64,000 nucleotides of DNA from CAXBBB01 sp963841855 (GCA_963841855.1 CAWJEJ010000001.1:682001-746000); one strand, 5' to 3'; counted from the first letter of the stretch, positions 33,756 through 43,719 are shown. Numbers and translations are program-made. Notes: generated from the sequence alone by a model not told the origin.

Positions 33756-36241
33756 CGCTGATCAATTACGCCCTGCGTTCCATGCTGCGCGGCGGTCAGC
33801 GGACGCTTCTGGCCATCGGCTGCATCGCGTTCGGCGTTCTGGCGCTGACGGCCATGTCACTGCTCGCCAGCGGAATCGCCGGAGCCACGTTTCGCCCGAC
33901 TGCTTCGATTTTGGGCGGCGAAGTAGTCGTCGAGCCGCCTTCTCGGTTGGACGAGGCGAGCGGCGTCGCAGCTCGTCAGCTCCAAGAATGGCAGGACAGT
34001 GGATTGATCGCCGCCGTCGACGTGCGGCAGCAGATGAATGGATTGATCGTGCTTCGCAACGCTGGCAGCGGACGAGGCTACCCGATCTTTGTCACGCTGG
34101 CGGTCGCCCCTCAGACGTATCCGCTCGTCGGCAGAGTCGACGTGATCGAGCCGAGCGGTACCTCTTTGTCCGACCTCGTCCGGCCGGGACACGTCGTGTT
34201 GACGCAGGACGTAGCCAAAGCGGCTGGCGTATCGGTCGGCGACAGAGTACGCGTCGGGGGAGCCGATGCGGGGGCGGTCGAAATTCCAATCGGCGGGATC
34301 GTCGCAACGCTGCCGTCGGGACGCGGGCGCGGCATGCTGCTGCACGCCGACGACGCCGTCCTGCTCCAAGGCGTTGCAGGACAGCTCGAGCAGATCGCCA
34401 TCCGGCTGGCTCAGCGAGACACGGCGTCGGTACGCGAGGCGGCCAGCGCGTTCGAGGCGGCCGGATGGCGGGTTGCGGACCGCATCGGCAAGCCACCGGG
34501 GAGCGTCGAAGAGGAAGTGATGGACACGACGCTCAAAGGCGCTGGGCTGCTGGGCTTGCTGCTCGGCGGCGTCGGCGTGGCAGGCGCATTGCAGGTGCTG
34601 CTGGCCGCGCGGCGGCGTGAACTGGCGACGCTGCGCGCGGTCGGCTACAGGCGCGCTCATCTGGTCGGGCTGATCGGCATCGAGATGGGAATGATGGGCG
34701 TCATCGGCGCCCTCGTCGGGCTAGCAGGTGGAATCGCCGTTGCGAGCGGGCTGGCGAACCTGTTTGGGCGACTGGCGGTGACGCGGCTCGACCTGGATGT
34801 GACGCTGCCTCTGGTGCTGACCGCGCTGGCAGCAGGCGTGGTGACGACGCTGCTCTTCGGCACCTACGCCGTCTTGCGCGCGAGCAGCGTTCGCCCCGCC
34901 GACCTGTTCCGCGAGATGGCCGACGTACGGACTAGAAGTGGGCAGGCGCGCGCCGGTGTGCTGTGGATGCTGATCTTCGGCCTGTTCGGCGTCCTGGCTT
35001 CGGTCGTGCTCGGTTCTTTCGTGCAAGGCTTCGGCGTGATCCTGCTGGGACTGCTCGGCCTGGGCATCGTCGGCGGACTGCTCGTGCTCGCGGTCCAAGG
35101 CGTAGCCAGACTGCCGCTGCCGGGGGGCTTTCTGTCGCGAATGGCGCGAACCGGACTGGCCCGCCAACCCACGCGAACCCTGACGGCGGGCGTCGCACTC
35201 TTCGCCGGATCTCTCGCCATCGGGCTGGCCCTCGCTATCGTATCGGGCGCGAGCGAGCGCTTGGAGGGTCAATTCGACTCGTCGGATGCCGTCGAGGTTC
35301 GCGTGTTCGCAGGAGCGTCGGACGCCGACTCGCTGCTCGGAGCGCTCCAACGCGACGCCTCGCTGATCGACCAGGCCATCGTGGAAGCCGTGCGTCGCAC
35401 CTCGGTTCGGTCGACCGATGCGGGGAAAACTCCGGTAGAAGGGCGCGTCGCCATTCTGCAACCAGTCGATTCCGGCGCGCCCGACAGCATCCGCTACAAC
35501 GGGCAGAGGTTGCTGGAGGGGCGATGGCCCGGGCCTGGAGAGGTGGCGGTAGGGGTGAGAAAACGAGACGTAGACGACGAAGTCTGCATCGGACTGTTGC
35601 CGGACGCACCCTGCTTTCCGGTCGTCGGGTACTTCGCGCCGGACGCGCTGATGTCAGGCCTGCTCGCCGCCGTCGTCCACCCATCGGACGCGGGCGCGCT
35701 GCTCGGCGAAAGCACGCAGGCCATCTCGGGCTATGTGCCGCGCGCCGACCACGACGCACGTATCCAACGCATCGGCCAGGCGTTTCCGACCAGCATGGCG
35801 TTTAGCCGCCTCGACATTGAGCGACTGATCAATGGCGCGTTCCTCAGCCTGTTTTGGTTTGTCGCAGGTCTATCGGCGCTGGCAGGGCTGGCTGGCATCG
35901 TGCTGATCTCCAACGCGGTCGGCATGGCGCTCGTCGAGCGGCGGCGCGAGATGGGCATGCTGCAAGCCATCGGCTACCGCCGCGGCCACATCTTGGGCGT
36001 TCTGGCGATGGAGTATGGACTGGTCGGATTCGTCGCCGGGCTCGCCGGAGCCGGCGTGACGGCGCTGGTTCTGATCGTGCTCAACCACCTGTCCGACGGC
36101 AGCACCGGCGTCTTCCTGACCTGGCCCCAGGCAGTTTTCCTGGTTGCGCTCACGACTACCCTCGCCGCCGGATGCGCCCTCCTGACAGCGGCCCCGGTCG
36201 TGCGCGGACGCCCGCTGAAGTTGCTGCGCGCGTCCGAGTAG
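33752..36241 (+). CDS. ABC transporter permease with two FtsX-like domains (YbbP type)
   Basis: An 829-residue inner-membrane protein. One TM helix near residues 16-38 is followed by a large periplasmic MacB-like domain (about 40-250), then three TM helices (about 255-375). A further helical bundle (about 395-465) precedes a second periplasmic domain (about 490-680) and a final three TM helices (about 690-820). Both FtsX cores show the characteristic coupling motif, ARRRELATLRAVGYRR and VERRREMGMLQAIGYRRGH. This duplicated architecture matches YbbP-like permeases, which act with YbbA-type ATPases in lipid or lipoprotein export or repair. Substrate unknown. Confidence 0.9.
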   Translation: MTLINYALRSMLRGGQRTLLAIGCIAFGVLALTAMSLLASGIAGATFRPTASILGGEVVVEPPSRLDEASGVAARQLQEWQDSGLIAAVDVRQQMNGLIVLRNAGSGRGYPIFVTLAVAPQTYPLVGRVDVIEPSGTSLSDLVRPGHVVLTQDVAKAAGVSVGDRVRVGGADAGAVEIPIGGIVATLPSGRGRGMLLHADDAVLLQGVAGQLEQIAIRLAQRDTASVREAASAFEAAGWRVADRIGKPPGSVEEEVMDTTLKGAGLLGLLLGGVGVAGALQVLLAARRRELATLRAVGYRRAHLVGLIGIEMGMMGVIGALVGLAGGIAVASGLANLFGRLAVTRLDLDVTLPLVLTALAAGVVTTLLFGTYAVLRASSVRPADLFREMADVRTRSGQARAGVLWMLIFGLFGVLASVVLGSFVQGFGVILLGLLGLGIVGGLLVLAVQGVARLPLPGGFLSRMARTGLARQPTRTLTAGVALFAGSLAIGLALAIVSGASERLEGQFDSSDAVEVRVFAGASDADSLLGALQRDASLIDQAIVEAVRRTSVRSTDAGKTPVEGRVAILQPVDSGAPDSIRYNGQRLLEGRWPGPGEVAVGVRKRDVDDEVCIGLLPDAPCFPVVGYFAPDALMSGLLAAVVHPSDAGALLGESTQAISGYVPRADHDARIQRIGQAFPTSMAFSRLDIERLINGAFLSLFWFVAGLSALAGLAGIVLISNAVGMALVERRREMGMLQAIGYRRGHILGVLAMEYGLVGFVAGLAGAGVTALVLIVLNHLSDGSTGVFLTWPQAVFLVALTTTLAAGCALLTAAPVVRGRPLKLLRASE

Positions 36242-36268
36242 TGTGGACGAGCGCAGCAGAGCTTAGGA

Positions 36269-36532
36269 CTAGAACCGGGCTTGCAGCGCCAGCCGCGCGG
36301 TGCGGGGAATCACCGGGTGGAAACGCACTTCTCCGATGCCGCCGGGTCGCGAGACGGCGCTGCACTGCGTCTCTGCGAGCACCAAGCAGGTGTCCGAAGG
36401 CGGCGCAGCGCTGCCCGCGTAGAAGATCGTGCCGATCAGGCTAACTTGCGTTAGAAACAAAGCTGTCGCGGCGAGCGGGCCGGCGAAGAGCAGCAATAGG
36501 CAGAAGCGCGCGAGGCGTGATGGAAAAGGCAC
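36269..36532 (-). CDS. Possible small exported protein
   Basis: Weak candidate. A GTG at 36532 would open an 87-residue protein with a signal-like segment (RLARFCLLLLFAGPLAATALFL) and a C-terminus PRTARLALQARF, which resembles the last beta-strand of an outer-membrane protein. It could be a remnant or a small exported protein. The rest of the 36242-36790 gap shows no gene. Confidence 0.3.
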   Translation of the reverse strand: MPFPSRLARFCLLLLFAGPLAATALFLTQVSLIGTIFYAGSAAPPSDTCLVLAETQCSAVSRPGGIGEVRFHPVIPRTARLALQARF

Positions 36533-36790
36533 GAGCGGTCGAAAGGTGGACGAAACGGTGTCGAGAGTGGTGAGGCCTAGCTGCAACCGGCACGTACAGA
36601 GCCCCATACCGCGCGCGTGTAGGCCCACCCCGAAGCCCGAAGCGTGCTCGGCATGGATGTCGTTGCCGGAGCGGCATGGCGGCTAAACAGCGCTGTCACC
36701 GGAGCACGGACGGTGAACCTAAGCGTTGCAAGCGTAGACGGAATAGCTCGTTAGCTTTAAAGCTTCGCCTTTCGCCTATCTGCTCCGCTC

Positions 36791-39700
36791 ATGTCCGAAT
36801 CCGTCGCTGCCCTGCGCGCTGCCGCTCAGGCGCTCGTACGTGCTGCCGCTGCCGCCCTCGACACGCCCGCTGCCCTGCTGCTCCCGCCGGAGAGCTACAA
36901 GCCCTCGGTCGCATTCGGACTAGACGACGTAGCGGTCGATCCCAAGCTGCCCGATGTGGCATGGAGAGCGGTCATCGACGCGCTCCGAGACGCTGCTGGC
37001 TCGCCCGGATCGGACGCCAGCATCTCAGCGGTCGGTCCCAAAGAGAAAACGGCAGTGCTGGCCTCTCAGCTTTCGGATGGCTCGCTGCTCATCGCGCTCG
37101 ACGGCGCCTCGCGCGCGTGGGAGGCTTCCGATTTCGCCACGCTGGACGCACTCAGCGGCTCGTCTGAAGAAGTCGACCTGGGCGAGAGCGGTGCGCCCGG
37201 AAAGCAACTCATCGTGCCCAACCCGGCCAAAGTGCGCGAGGTGGCAGGACAGTCGGCGCTGTTCGAGATCATCCTAGACTCGGTCCTAGACGCCGTCATC
37301 GTGACGGACGCCGAGGGCAAACTGCTCGTTGCCAACCGGTTAGCTGAGCGCCTGCTGGGACACACGTTCCAACCCGAGGTGGGCATGAACGCGTACGAGC
37401 GGTACGACATGCGCACCGCGGACGGGGTCCCGATGGAGCCGGCGGAGTATCCGCTGTCTATCGCGTTGACGACTGGAAAGCCTGTTCCTCTCGCCGAGTA
37501 TCAGTACGCTCGGCCGGACGGATCAGTCCTCCAACTGCTCGCCAACGCCGTTCCCGTGCGCAACGACGAAGGCGACGTCATCGCCGCCGTGTCCTCGTTC
37601 GTCGACGTGACCGAGCGGCAGGAGACCGAAGCCGAGCGGCAGCGTCTGGCAGCTATGATCGAGCAGCAGCAGGTGCAACTCGAAGCCGTCGTCCAGCACA
37701 TGCCGATCGCAGTCACGCTCCTCGAAGCCCCGTCGGGCCGCGTACTGCTGCGCAACAACGCCGTTGCCGAGCGCATCTGGCGGCGCGAGATGATGGAATC
37801 GCCCAGCCAGACGGTCGCCGAATACGGCCGCTACCAGGGCTTCGACGCAGAGGGCAAGCGGATCGCCAATACCGACTGGCCCGCTGCGCGCGCGCTCTCG
37901 GGCGAGACCGTCCTGGGCGCCGAACTGGGCATCCTGCGCGGCGACGACACGCGGGGCGACATTCTCGCCAGCGCGTCTCCGATCCGCAACCACAACGGCG
38001 ACGTGATCGCGGTCGTGAGCGTCTACGAAGACATCAGCGAGCAGAAAGAGGTCGAGCGCACGCTGCGTGAGCGCGAGTCCCGCTACCGCACGCTGTTCCA
38101 ATCGGCCGCCGACGCCGTCCTCGTTTATCCGGTCAACCCGGACGGACCCGAACCCTTCATCGATTTCAACGACGCCGCCCTCGCGCTCTACGGCTATACG
38201 CGCGAAGAGATGGCGACGATGAGCGTCGGCGACCTGATCGCTCCCGGAGCCATCGACATGGGCGACGCGCTGCGCGAATTGGAGGAAACCGGGCGCGGGC
38301 GCTTTCAATCGGCGCACGTCACCAAAGAAGGACGCATCCTGCCGATGGACGTGGCGGCGCACCGCTTCGAGTTGGACGGCCGCGACGTGGTGCTCTCGCT
38401 CTGCCGCGACGTGTCGGGCAAGATGCACAACGAGGAGCGGCTGCGCGAGCAGGCCCGCGTCCTCCGCACGATCAACGACACCAACGCCCTTCTCGCAGCC
38501 GAGTTGGACGTAGAAACGCTCGTCCAGCGCGTGATCGACGCCGGGACCGACGTAATCGGAGCCGAGTTCGGCGCCTTCTTCTACAACGTCGAGATCCGCG
38601 ACGGCGTAGCCTACGCGCTGCACGCCCTCTCGGGAGCCCCGATGGAGGCGTTTGCCAGTTTTCCGCGCCCGCGCATCACCCGGGTCTTCGCGCCGACGTT
38701 CGAGGGAACGGGCGTCGTTCGCTCGGCCGACATTACGCAGGATCCGCGCTATGGCGCCGAGGGCAGCCGGTTCGGAGGCATGCCACCGGGCCACTTGCCT
38801 GTCAAGTCGTACCTCGCCGTCCCCGTCATTGGCCGCGACAAGGGCGTCTTGGGCGGCATGCTGTTCGGACACGCTGAGCCGGACCGCTTTACCGAAGAGC
38901 ACGAGGCGATGATCACGGGAGTCGCCAACCAAGCGGCCATCGGGATCGCCAACGCGCGCCTGTTCGAAGCCGCCGAGGCCGAGATCGAAGAGCGCAAACG
39001 GACCGAGATCGCGCTGGCAGAAGCCAAGAACCAGGCCGAAGCGGCGAGCCGGGCCAAGAGCGCCTTCCTCGCCAACATGAGCCACGAACTGCGCACGCCG
39101 CTCAACGCCGTCATCGGTTATTCGGAACTGCTCGAAGAGGAAGCCGAAGACGCCGGGCAGACCCTTTTCCTCCCCGAACTCGCCAAGATCAAGGCCGCCG
39201 GTCGCCAGCTCCTCGCGCTGATCAACGACGTGCTCGACCTGAGCAAGATCGAAGCCGGACGCATGGAGCTGTTCCTGTCCGACTTCGACCTGTGCGCGGT
39301 CGCGGGCGAAGTCGTGACGACGATCGAGCCGCTGGTCGAGAAGAAGGGCAACACGCTCACCATCGAGTGCTCGGCCGATGTGGACGTGATCCACGCCGAT
39401 GAGACCAAGGTGCGGCAGGTGCTCTTCAACCTGCTGGGCAACGCGGCCAAGTTCACCGAAGGCGGCACGATCACGCTCGATGTGCACCGGACTTCGCGCG
39501 CCGGGCAAAGCGGCGGCGATCCGTTCGACGAAGTCGTCATCCGGGTGCGCGACACGGGCGTGGGCATGACCGAAGAGCAGGTGACCAATCTGTTCGAGGC
39601 GTTCTACCGCGGGCAAGAGCAAGCCGGACGCTTCGAGGGAACGGGCCTGGGTCTGGCGATCACGTGGCGCCTGTGCCGCCTGATGGGCGGAAACATCGAA

Positions 39701-40576
39701 GTCGAGAGCGCCAAGGGCGTCGGCTCCACGTTCACGGTTCGCCTGCCCGCTCGCGTCGAGGATCCGACCGAGAGCGATCGGGTCAAGATGTTCGAAGCCG
39801 GAGCCGACGAACCAAACGATCACAACGCCGCCGTCCTCGTCATCGACGACGACCCCAACGCCCGCGACCTCCTGCGCCGCTTCCTGACCAAGGAAGGCTA
39901 CTCGGTCGTCACGGCCGATAACGGACGTGATGGCCTGCGCATGGCGCGCCTCTACAACCCGCTCGTAATCACGATGGACGTGATGATGCCCGAAATGGAC
40001 GGCTGGGAAACACTGTCGGCGTTGAAGAGCGATCCGCACCTGCACGACATCCCCGTCGTGATGCTCTCGATGGTGGACGACGACCAACTGGCCTACGCAT
40101 TGGGAGCGGCCGAGTACATGACCAAGCCCGTCGACCGCAAGCGGCTCAAGAGTGTGTTGCAGCGCGTCTGCCTGGACCGCAGCGAATGCGTCGTGCTCGT
40201 AGTCGAGGACGACGAGTCGACGCGCGAACTGGTGCAGCGCACACTGCAGAGCCATGGCTGTACCGTCGTCGAAGCGGGTAACGGGCAGGAAGCGCTCGAC
40301 CAGCTAGAAAACATCACGCCGCACGTGATCCTGCTCGACCTGATGATGCCCGAGATGAACGGCTTCGACTTCGCCGAAGAGCTGCGCCGCCACGAAGAGT
40401 GGCGCGACATTCCGGTCGTCGTGATGACGGCGCGCGAACTCTCCAGCAGCGACCGCGAGCGGCTGAGCGGCAAAGTGCAAACCGTGTTGCAGAAGGGCGC
40501 GTACAGCAGGCAGGAACTGCTCCAGCAAGTGCTCGCTCGCGTTTCGTCCTGCATCGGCGATGCTCCAAAAGGCTAA
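36791..40576 (+). CDS. Hybrid sensor histidine kinase (PAS-PAS-PAS-GAF-HisKA-HATPase-REC-REC)
   Basis: A 1261-residue cytoplasmic-type sensor kinase with no transmembrane segment seen. Domains in order: a helical N-terminus (1-150); PAS near 155-275, 290-420 and 425-545; GAF near 560-730; HisKA with phospho-acceptor H765 in NMSHELRTPLN; HATPase with the N-box NLLGNAAKF, DTGVGM and GTGLGLA; receiver 1 with D1063 (MDVMMPEMDG); receiver 2 with D1183 (LDLMMPEMNG). Receiver 2 ends with LQKGAYSR instead of the usual KP, so its conserved lysine context is slightly altered. A CheY-like gene and a STAS-like gene follow on the same strand, suggesting a multistep phosphorelay. Confidence 0.95.
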   Translation: MSESVAALRAAAQALVRAAAAALDTPAALLLPPESYKPSVAFGLDDVAVDPKLPDVAWRAVIDALRDAAGSPGSDASISAVGPKEKTAVLASQLSDGSLLIALDGASRAWEASDFATLDALSGSSEEVDLGESGAPGKQLIVPNPAKVREVAGQSALFEIILDSVLDAVIVTDAEGKLLVANRLAERLLGHTFQPEVGMNAYERYDMRTADGVPMEPAEYPLSIALTTGKPVPLAEYQYARPDGSVLQLLANAVPVRNDEGDVIAAVSSFVDVTERQETEAERQRLAAMIEQQQVQLEAVVQHMPIAVTLLEAPSGRVLLRNNAVAERIWRREMMESPSQTVAEYGRYQGFDAEGKRIANTDWPAARALSGETVLGAELGILRGDDTRGDILASASPIRNHNGDVIAVVSVYEDISEQKEVERTLRERESRYRTLFQSAADAVLVYPVNPDGPEPFIDFNDAALALYGYTREEMATMSVGDLIAPGAIDMGDALRELEETGRGRFQSAHVTKEGRILPMDVAAHRFELDGRDVVLSLCRDVSGKMHNEERLREQARVLRTINDTNALLAAELDVETLVQRVIDAGTDVIGAEFGAFFYNVEIRDGVAYALHALSGAPMEAFASFPRPRITRVFAPTFEGTGVVRSADITQDPRYGAEGSRFGGMPPGHLPVKSYLAVPVIGRDKGVLGGMLFGHAEPDRFTEEHEAMITGVANQAAIGIANARLFEAAEAEIEERKRTEIALAEAKNQAEAASRAKSAFLANMSHELRTPLNAVIGYSELLEEEAEDAGQTLFLPELAKIKAAGRQLLALINDVLDLSKIEAGRMELFLSDFDLCAVAGEVVTTIEPLVEKKGNTLTIECSADVDVIHADETKVRQVLFNLLGNAAKFTEGGTITLDVHRTSRAGQSGGDPFDEVVIRVRDTGVGMTEEQVTNLFEAFYRGQEQAGRFEGTGLGLAITWRLCRLMGGNIEVESAKGVGSTFTVRLPARVEDPTESDRVKMFEAGADEPNDHNAAVLVIDDDPNARDLLRRFLTKEGYSVVTADNGRDGLRMARLYNPLVITMDVMMPEMDGWETLSALKSDPHLHDIPVVMLSMVDDDQLAYALGAAEYMTKPVDRKRLKSVLQRVCLDRSECVVLVVEDDESTRELVQRTLQSHGCTVVEAGNGQEALDQLENITPHVILLDLMMPEMNGFDFAEELRRHEEWRDIPVVVMTARELSSSDRERLSGKVQTVLQKGAYSRQELLQQVLARVSSCIGDAPKG

Positions 40577-40615
40577 CCACACTCGTTCTACTCTCTTCTT
40601 TTACGTACCCGATTC

Positions 40616-40990
40616 ATGGCAAAAGTTCTCATCGTCGAAGACAACGAGCACAACTGGGACATGCTTTCCCGCCGCCTCACTCGCCGCGACTACTCCGTCG
40701 TTCTCGCGCACGATGGCCTGTCGGGCGTCGAAGTCGCCCAGGCCGAGACGCCGGACATCATCCTGATGGACGTCAACCTCGACGGCATCGACGGTCTCGA
40801 AGCGACGCGCCGCATCCGCCAGATCGACGCCATCGCGACCGTCCCGATCATCGCCATCACCGCCCACGCTCTGGCGGGAGACCGCGAAAAGGCCATCGCT
40901 GCCGGATGCGACGATTACCACACCAAGCCGGTCGAGCTTCCGCGCCTGCTCGGCCAGATGGAAACCTTGCTAGGAGACAAAGCCCCCTGA
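40616..40990 (+). CDS. Single-domain CheY-like response regulator
   Basis: A 124-residue receiver domain with no output domain. It has the acidic pocket VEDN (8-10), phospho-acceptor D52 in ILMDVNLDGIDG, T of IAITAHA and K of YHTKPVELP. It resembles the DivK/CheY class of phosphorelay shuttles. It lies 39 bp downstream of the hybrid kinase and probably receives phosphate from it (inference from position). The STAS-like gene follows 16 bp later. Confidence 0.93.
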   Translation: MAKVLIVEDNEHNWDMLSRRLTRRDYSVVLAHDGLSGVEVAQAETPDIILMDVNLDGIDGLEATRRIRQIDAIATVPIIAITAHALAGDREKAIAAGCDDYHTKPVELPRLLGQMETLLGDKAP

Positions 40991-41006
40991 CCTATCACTC
41001 GACGCC

Positions 41007-41414
41007 ATGCGACTGTCCTCTACCGGATCCTGCGACTTCTGTTTCTCACCAGCCCAGCGTCTCGTCGTCGTCCGAGTGACGGGCAACGTGACCGGCGCGC
41101 ACCTGGCCGACTGCGTGCACCGCCTGCGCACCGATCCGCGCTGGGCCGACGACATGGACGTGCTGTGGGACGAGCGCTCCATTGAACGCCTCGACGTGAC
41201 GCTCGGCGACCTCTCCGAAATGGTCGAGGAGCAGACGAGCGGACAGACCGGACAAGATTTAGTGCTGACGGCTCGCGAAGATCACGAAGCAGTCATGCGG
41301 CTCTACACGTGGCGCGTACGCGCGAAGGGGCGACCGGCCCAGGTGTGCACGACGCTGCGCTGCGCTCTCGACCTGCTCCATCTCAACGAGTTACCGCCGG
41401 AGTTGGCCGATTAG
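41007..41414 (+). CDS. STAS/SpoIIAA-like small protein
   Basis: A 135-residue protein. The N-terminal strand-loop-strand pattern (LVVVRVTGNVTGAHLADCVHR) followed by RWADDMDVLWDERSIERLDV resembles SpoIIAA-like/STAS folds found in regulatory partner-switch proteins. I cannot identify a conserved phospho-serine. It is the third gene of the kinase-CheY unit. The C-terminal half is helical (LRCALDLLHLNELP). Function unknown; a signalling role fits the neighbours. Confidence 0.6.
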   Translation: MRLSSTGSCDFCFSPAQRLVVVRVTGNVTGAHLADCVHRLRTDPRWADDMDVLWDERSIERLDVTLGDLSEMVEEQTSGQTGQDLVLTAREDHEAVMRLYTWRVRAKGRPAQVCTTLRCALDLLHLNELPPELAD

Positions 41415-41432
41415 ACTGCACGTGCCGATGCG

Positions 41433-42860
41433 TCAGCGGCGGATTCGGTTACCTAACACGAAGCCGAGCAGACCCGTAAGGGCAACGCTCAAGATGACCT
41501 GGATACTCGTCAGGATGTGGACGGACGCGTTCCTCGGCTCCAGCCCGACGCTCGGCCCTTCGGGACTCGTAACACAGGTAAGGCTAAACGTCGCGAGATC
41601 CACCAAGTCGCGCAGCGAGCCGAACCCGACGACCTCGCTAGTGCCGACGCGGACGACGCTGCCGGTTGCCCCGTAAAGCACGAACGCGATGCAGTAGACG
41701 GCGAACAGCGTCACCACGACGCGCCAGACGCTCTCGCCGTAGTCGCACAGACCTTCGACGACGCCGTCGAGTACGTACTGTCTATAGTGACCGACGGCAT
41801 CACTGACGCGCCCCTCTTTCCAAGAAGCACGCGCAGCTTTGCGCGACTGCAGCTTGCGCATCCGCCGCCGCTTGCGATACGACCACGACACCGACTCGTG
41901 ATCGCCGAGCACATCGAAGTTGTGTTCGAGCGACAGGTATCCCTGAGCCGCGCTGTCGTAGTCGGCCGCCAGTTCGTCGCCGATGGCCTCGCCCAGTTGG
42001 CTGCGGTGCATCCGGGTGCGTTCGAGCCACGCCTTGCCCAGCCGAATGCCGTCGAGCTTGGTCTCGGAAAGGTCGACCTCCTGAAGCCGCGCGCCCTGTA
42101 GCGACGCGCCGCGCAGATCGGCCCCTTCGAGCAGCGCGCCGCGTAGGTCCGAGTCGTCCAGGTTCACGTCGCGCAGGTCGGCCCCGCGCAGGTCGGCGCC
42201 CGACAGGTTGACGTTGTAAAGATTGGCGCCTCGAAGCGACGCCTCTTGCAAACGCACCTTCTTGAGCGACGCGTTGCGCATGTCGGCACCATCCAGGCGC
42301 GCGCCCCACAGATCGGACTCGTCGAGGACCGCGTCTTCGAGTGCGGCTCCATCGAGAATCGTGAAGCGTAACATGGCTCTGGTGGCATGCAACTCTTCGC
42401 ATATGGCGCCGATCAGGTTGGCTCCGTTGAGGACCGCTCGGTCGAGGATGGCACCGGCGAGATCTACGTGCGTGGCGTTGGCCTCTTCGGCGTTGACGTC
42501 GGAGAGATCGGCGCCTCCAAACTCGGCTTCGCGCAAATCAGCCCCCTTCATGCGAGCGCTGCGCAGATTGGCGCCGCGGAGGTTAGCTTTTTGCAGATCG
42601 GCTCGTTCGAGATACGCCCCCGCTAAATCAATGCCGCCCAGACGAGCATCTCGCTTGATGTCGAGGTCGAGTTTGTCGAGGGCTCTGGGACTGACGTCGA
42701 GCCCCTTCAAGTCAGCGCCGCCATAACCTTCCTGGCCCAGTTCGGCTTGAGACCCGATGCGACTCATCACGCTGCGCAAACGTTTGATCCGTTCGTCTGC
42801 TACCGGCACGCGGGTGTCGGAATCAGAGAGGATCAGAGAAACCGTAGAGGAATCGGCCAT
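41433..42860 (-). CDS. Pentapeptide-repeat protein with C-terminal two-helix channel-like domain
   Basis: A 475-residue protein. After ~60 residues the region to ~290 is built of A(D/N)LxX pentapeptide repeats (such as ADLQKANLRGANLRSARMKG), predicted to form a right-handed quadrilateral beta-helix. A basic helical linker follows (SYRKRRRMRKLQSRKAARAS), then two transmembrane helices (VVVTLFAVYCIAFVLYG and ILTSIQVILSVALTGLLGFVLG). The segment between them, FSLTCVTSPEGPSVGLEP, sits where ion-channel-2 pores have a TxGYGD filter. The filter itself is not conserved. ATG 42860 is preferred because the extension to 42962 lacks repeats. Convergent with the STAS-like gene. Confidence 0.85.
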   Translation of the reverse strand: MADSSTVSLILSDSDTRVPVADERIKRLRSVMSRIGSQAELGQEGYGGADLKGLDVSPRALDKLDLDIKRDARLGGIDLAGAYLERADLQKANLRGANLRSARMKGADLREAEFGGADLSDVNAEEANATHVDLAGAILDRAVLNGANLIGAICEELHATRAMLRFTILDGAALEDAVLDESDLWGARLDGADMRNASLKKVRLQEASLRGANLYNVNLSGADLRGADLRDVNLDDSDLRGALLEGADLRGASLQGARLQEVDLSETKLDGIRLGKAWLERTRMHRSQLGEAIGDELAADYDSAAQGYLSLEHNFDVLGDHESVSWSYRKRRRMRKLQSRKAARASWKEGRVSDAVGHYRQYVLDGVVEGLCDYGESVWRVVVTLFAVYCIAFVLYGATGSVVRVGTSEVVGFGSLRDLVDLATFSLTCVTSPEGPSVGLEPRNASVHILTSIQVILSVALTGLLGFVLGNRIRR

Positions 42861-43110
42861 GCGTGGCGGTAAAGCTATGCCGCTACTATGCCCGACGCGA
42901 CGGCCGGATTCGCCTCTAGAGTAACGGACGAGTCGGTTCGGGCTACCAGGACGATTTCGCAATTGTCAAGACCATTTTGCCCTACTCTTGCTACACGCTG
43001 GTAATAGAACCACCAAAAGGATTTGTATAACGCCTATACGTATGCGTATTTTGAACCTGGCCCGTTTGGGACTGTACTCTAGATTCCCTCACTAGAGACT
43101 TCTTTTCGAT

Positions 43111-43719
43111 ATGACTACCAACCAAACCACCGTGCTGCCGCAGGCCCCGCGCTCTAAACGTTTCAGTCGACGCCGTATGCGCGCTGCCGCGGCCCTCGCC
43201 TTCGCCTCGCTGGGTGGACTGGCGCTCGCCACTGGACCCGCGTCCAGCCTCGTCCAAACTGCGCTGCCTTCCTCGCCCGACGCCATTGAGAGCGTCACGA
43301 CGGTGGGACCAGAGACGCCTGCGCGTCTGGCTGAATGGTCGACGGCCGTGTCTACTCCCTTCACCGCGCCGACCGTGCTGAAAAACGCGACGGACTTCAA
43401 TCCTTCGGATTTTGACATGCACAATGGCAAACTGCACCAGCAGGGCGCAGCCAGTTTCTACAGCGATGGCTTCGAAGGCCGTCCGACGGCTAACGGCGAA
43501 TCGTTCGACTCGTCGCTTCCCACGGCTGCGCACCGCACGCTCCCTCTAGGCTCGATCGTCCGCGTGACTAACATCGCCAACGGTAAGAGCGTCGTAGTGC
43601 GCGTCAACGACCGAGGCCCGTATCACGGCAACCGGGTACTTGACCTCGCCGAGAGTGCCGCCGCAGATCTCGACTTCGTCAGCAAGGGCACGGCGCGTGT
43701 CCGAATCGAACTGCTGTAA
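43111..43719 (+). CDS. rlpA: RlpA-like double-psi beta-barrel protein
   Basis: A 202-residue protein. A basic N-terminus plus hydrophobic segment (AAAALAFASLGGLALATG) serves as signal or anchor. After a ~70-residue linker the C-terminal DPBB domain has GAASFYSDGFEGRPTANGE, then TLPLGSIVRVTNIANGKSV and the catalytic-type VRVNDRGPYHGNRVLDLA. In some bacteria RlpA is a lytic transglycosylase acting on naked glycan; the asparagine-aspartate (ND) motif is present here. No SPOR domain is attached. A bidirectional terminator follows. Confidence 0.88.
   Translation: MTTNQTTVLPQAPRSKRFSRRRMRAAAALAFASLGGLALATGPASSLVQTALPSSPDAIESVTTVGPETPARLAEWSTAVSTPFTAPTVLKNATDFNPSDFDMHNGKLHQQGAASFYSDGFEGRPTANGESFDSSLPTAAHRTLPLGSIVRVTNIANGKSVVVRVNDRGPYHGNRVLDLAESAAADLDFVSKGTARVRIELL

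Noticed and set aside
37523..40255. Very long antisense open frame (about 910 codons) opposite the hybrid kinase
   Set aside because: It lies wholly inside the kinase gene in a GC-rich frame, and shows no domain pattern; the kinase reads through all its domains.
43077..43097. CTCTAG-N9-CTAGAG dyad before the rlpA-like gene as an operator
   Set aside because: Arms are only 6 bp and there is no supporting second site; it may occur by chance in this AT-richer gap.
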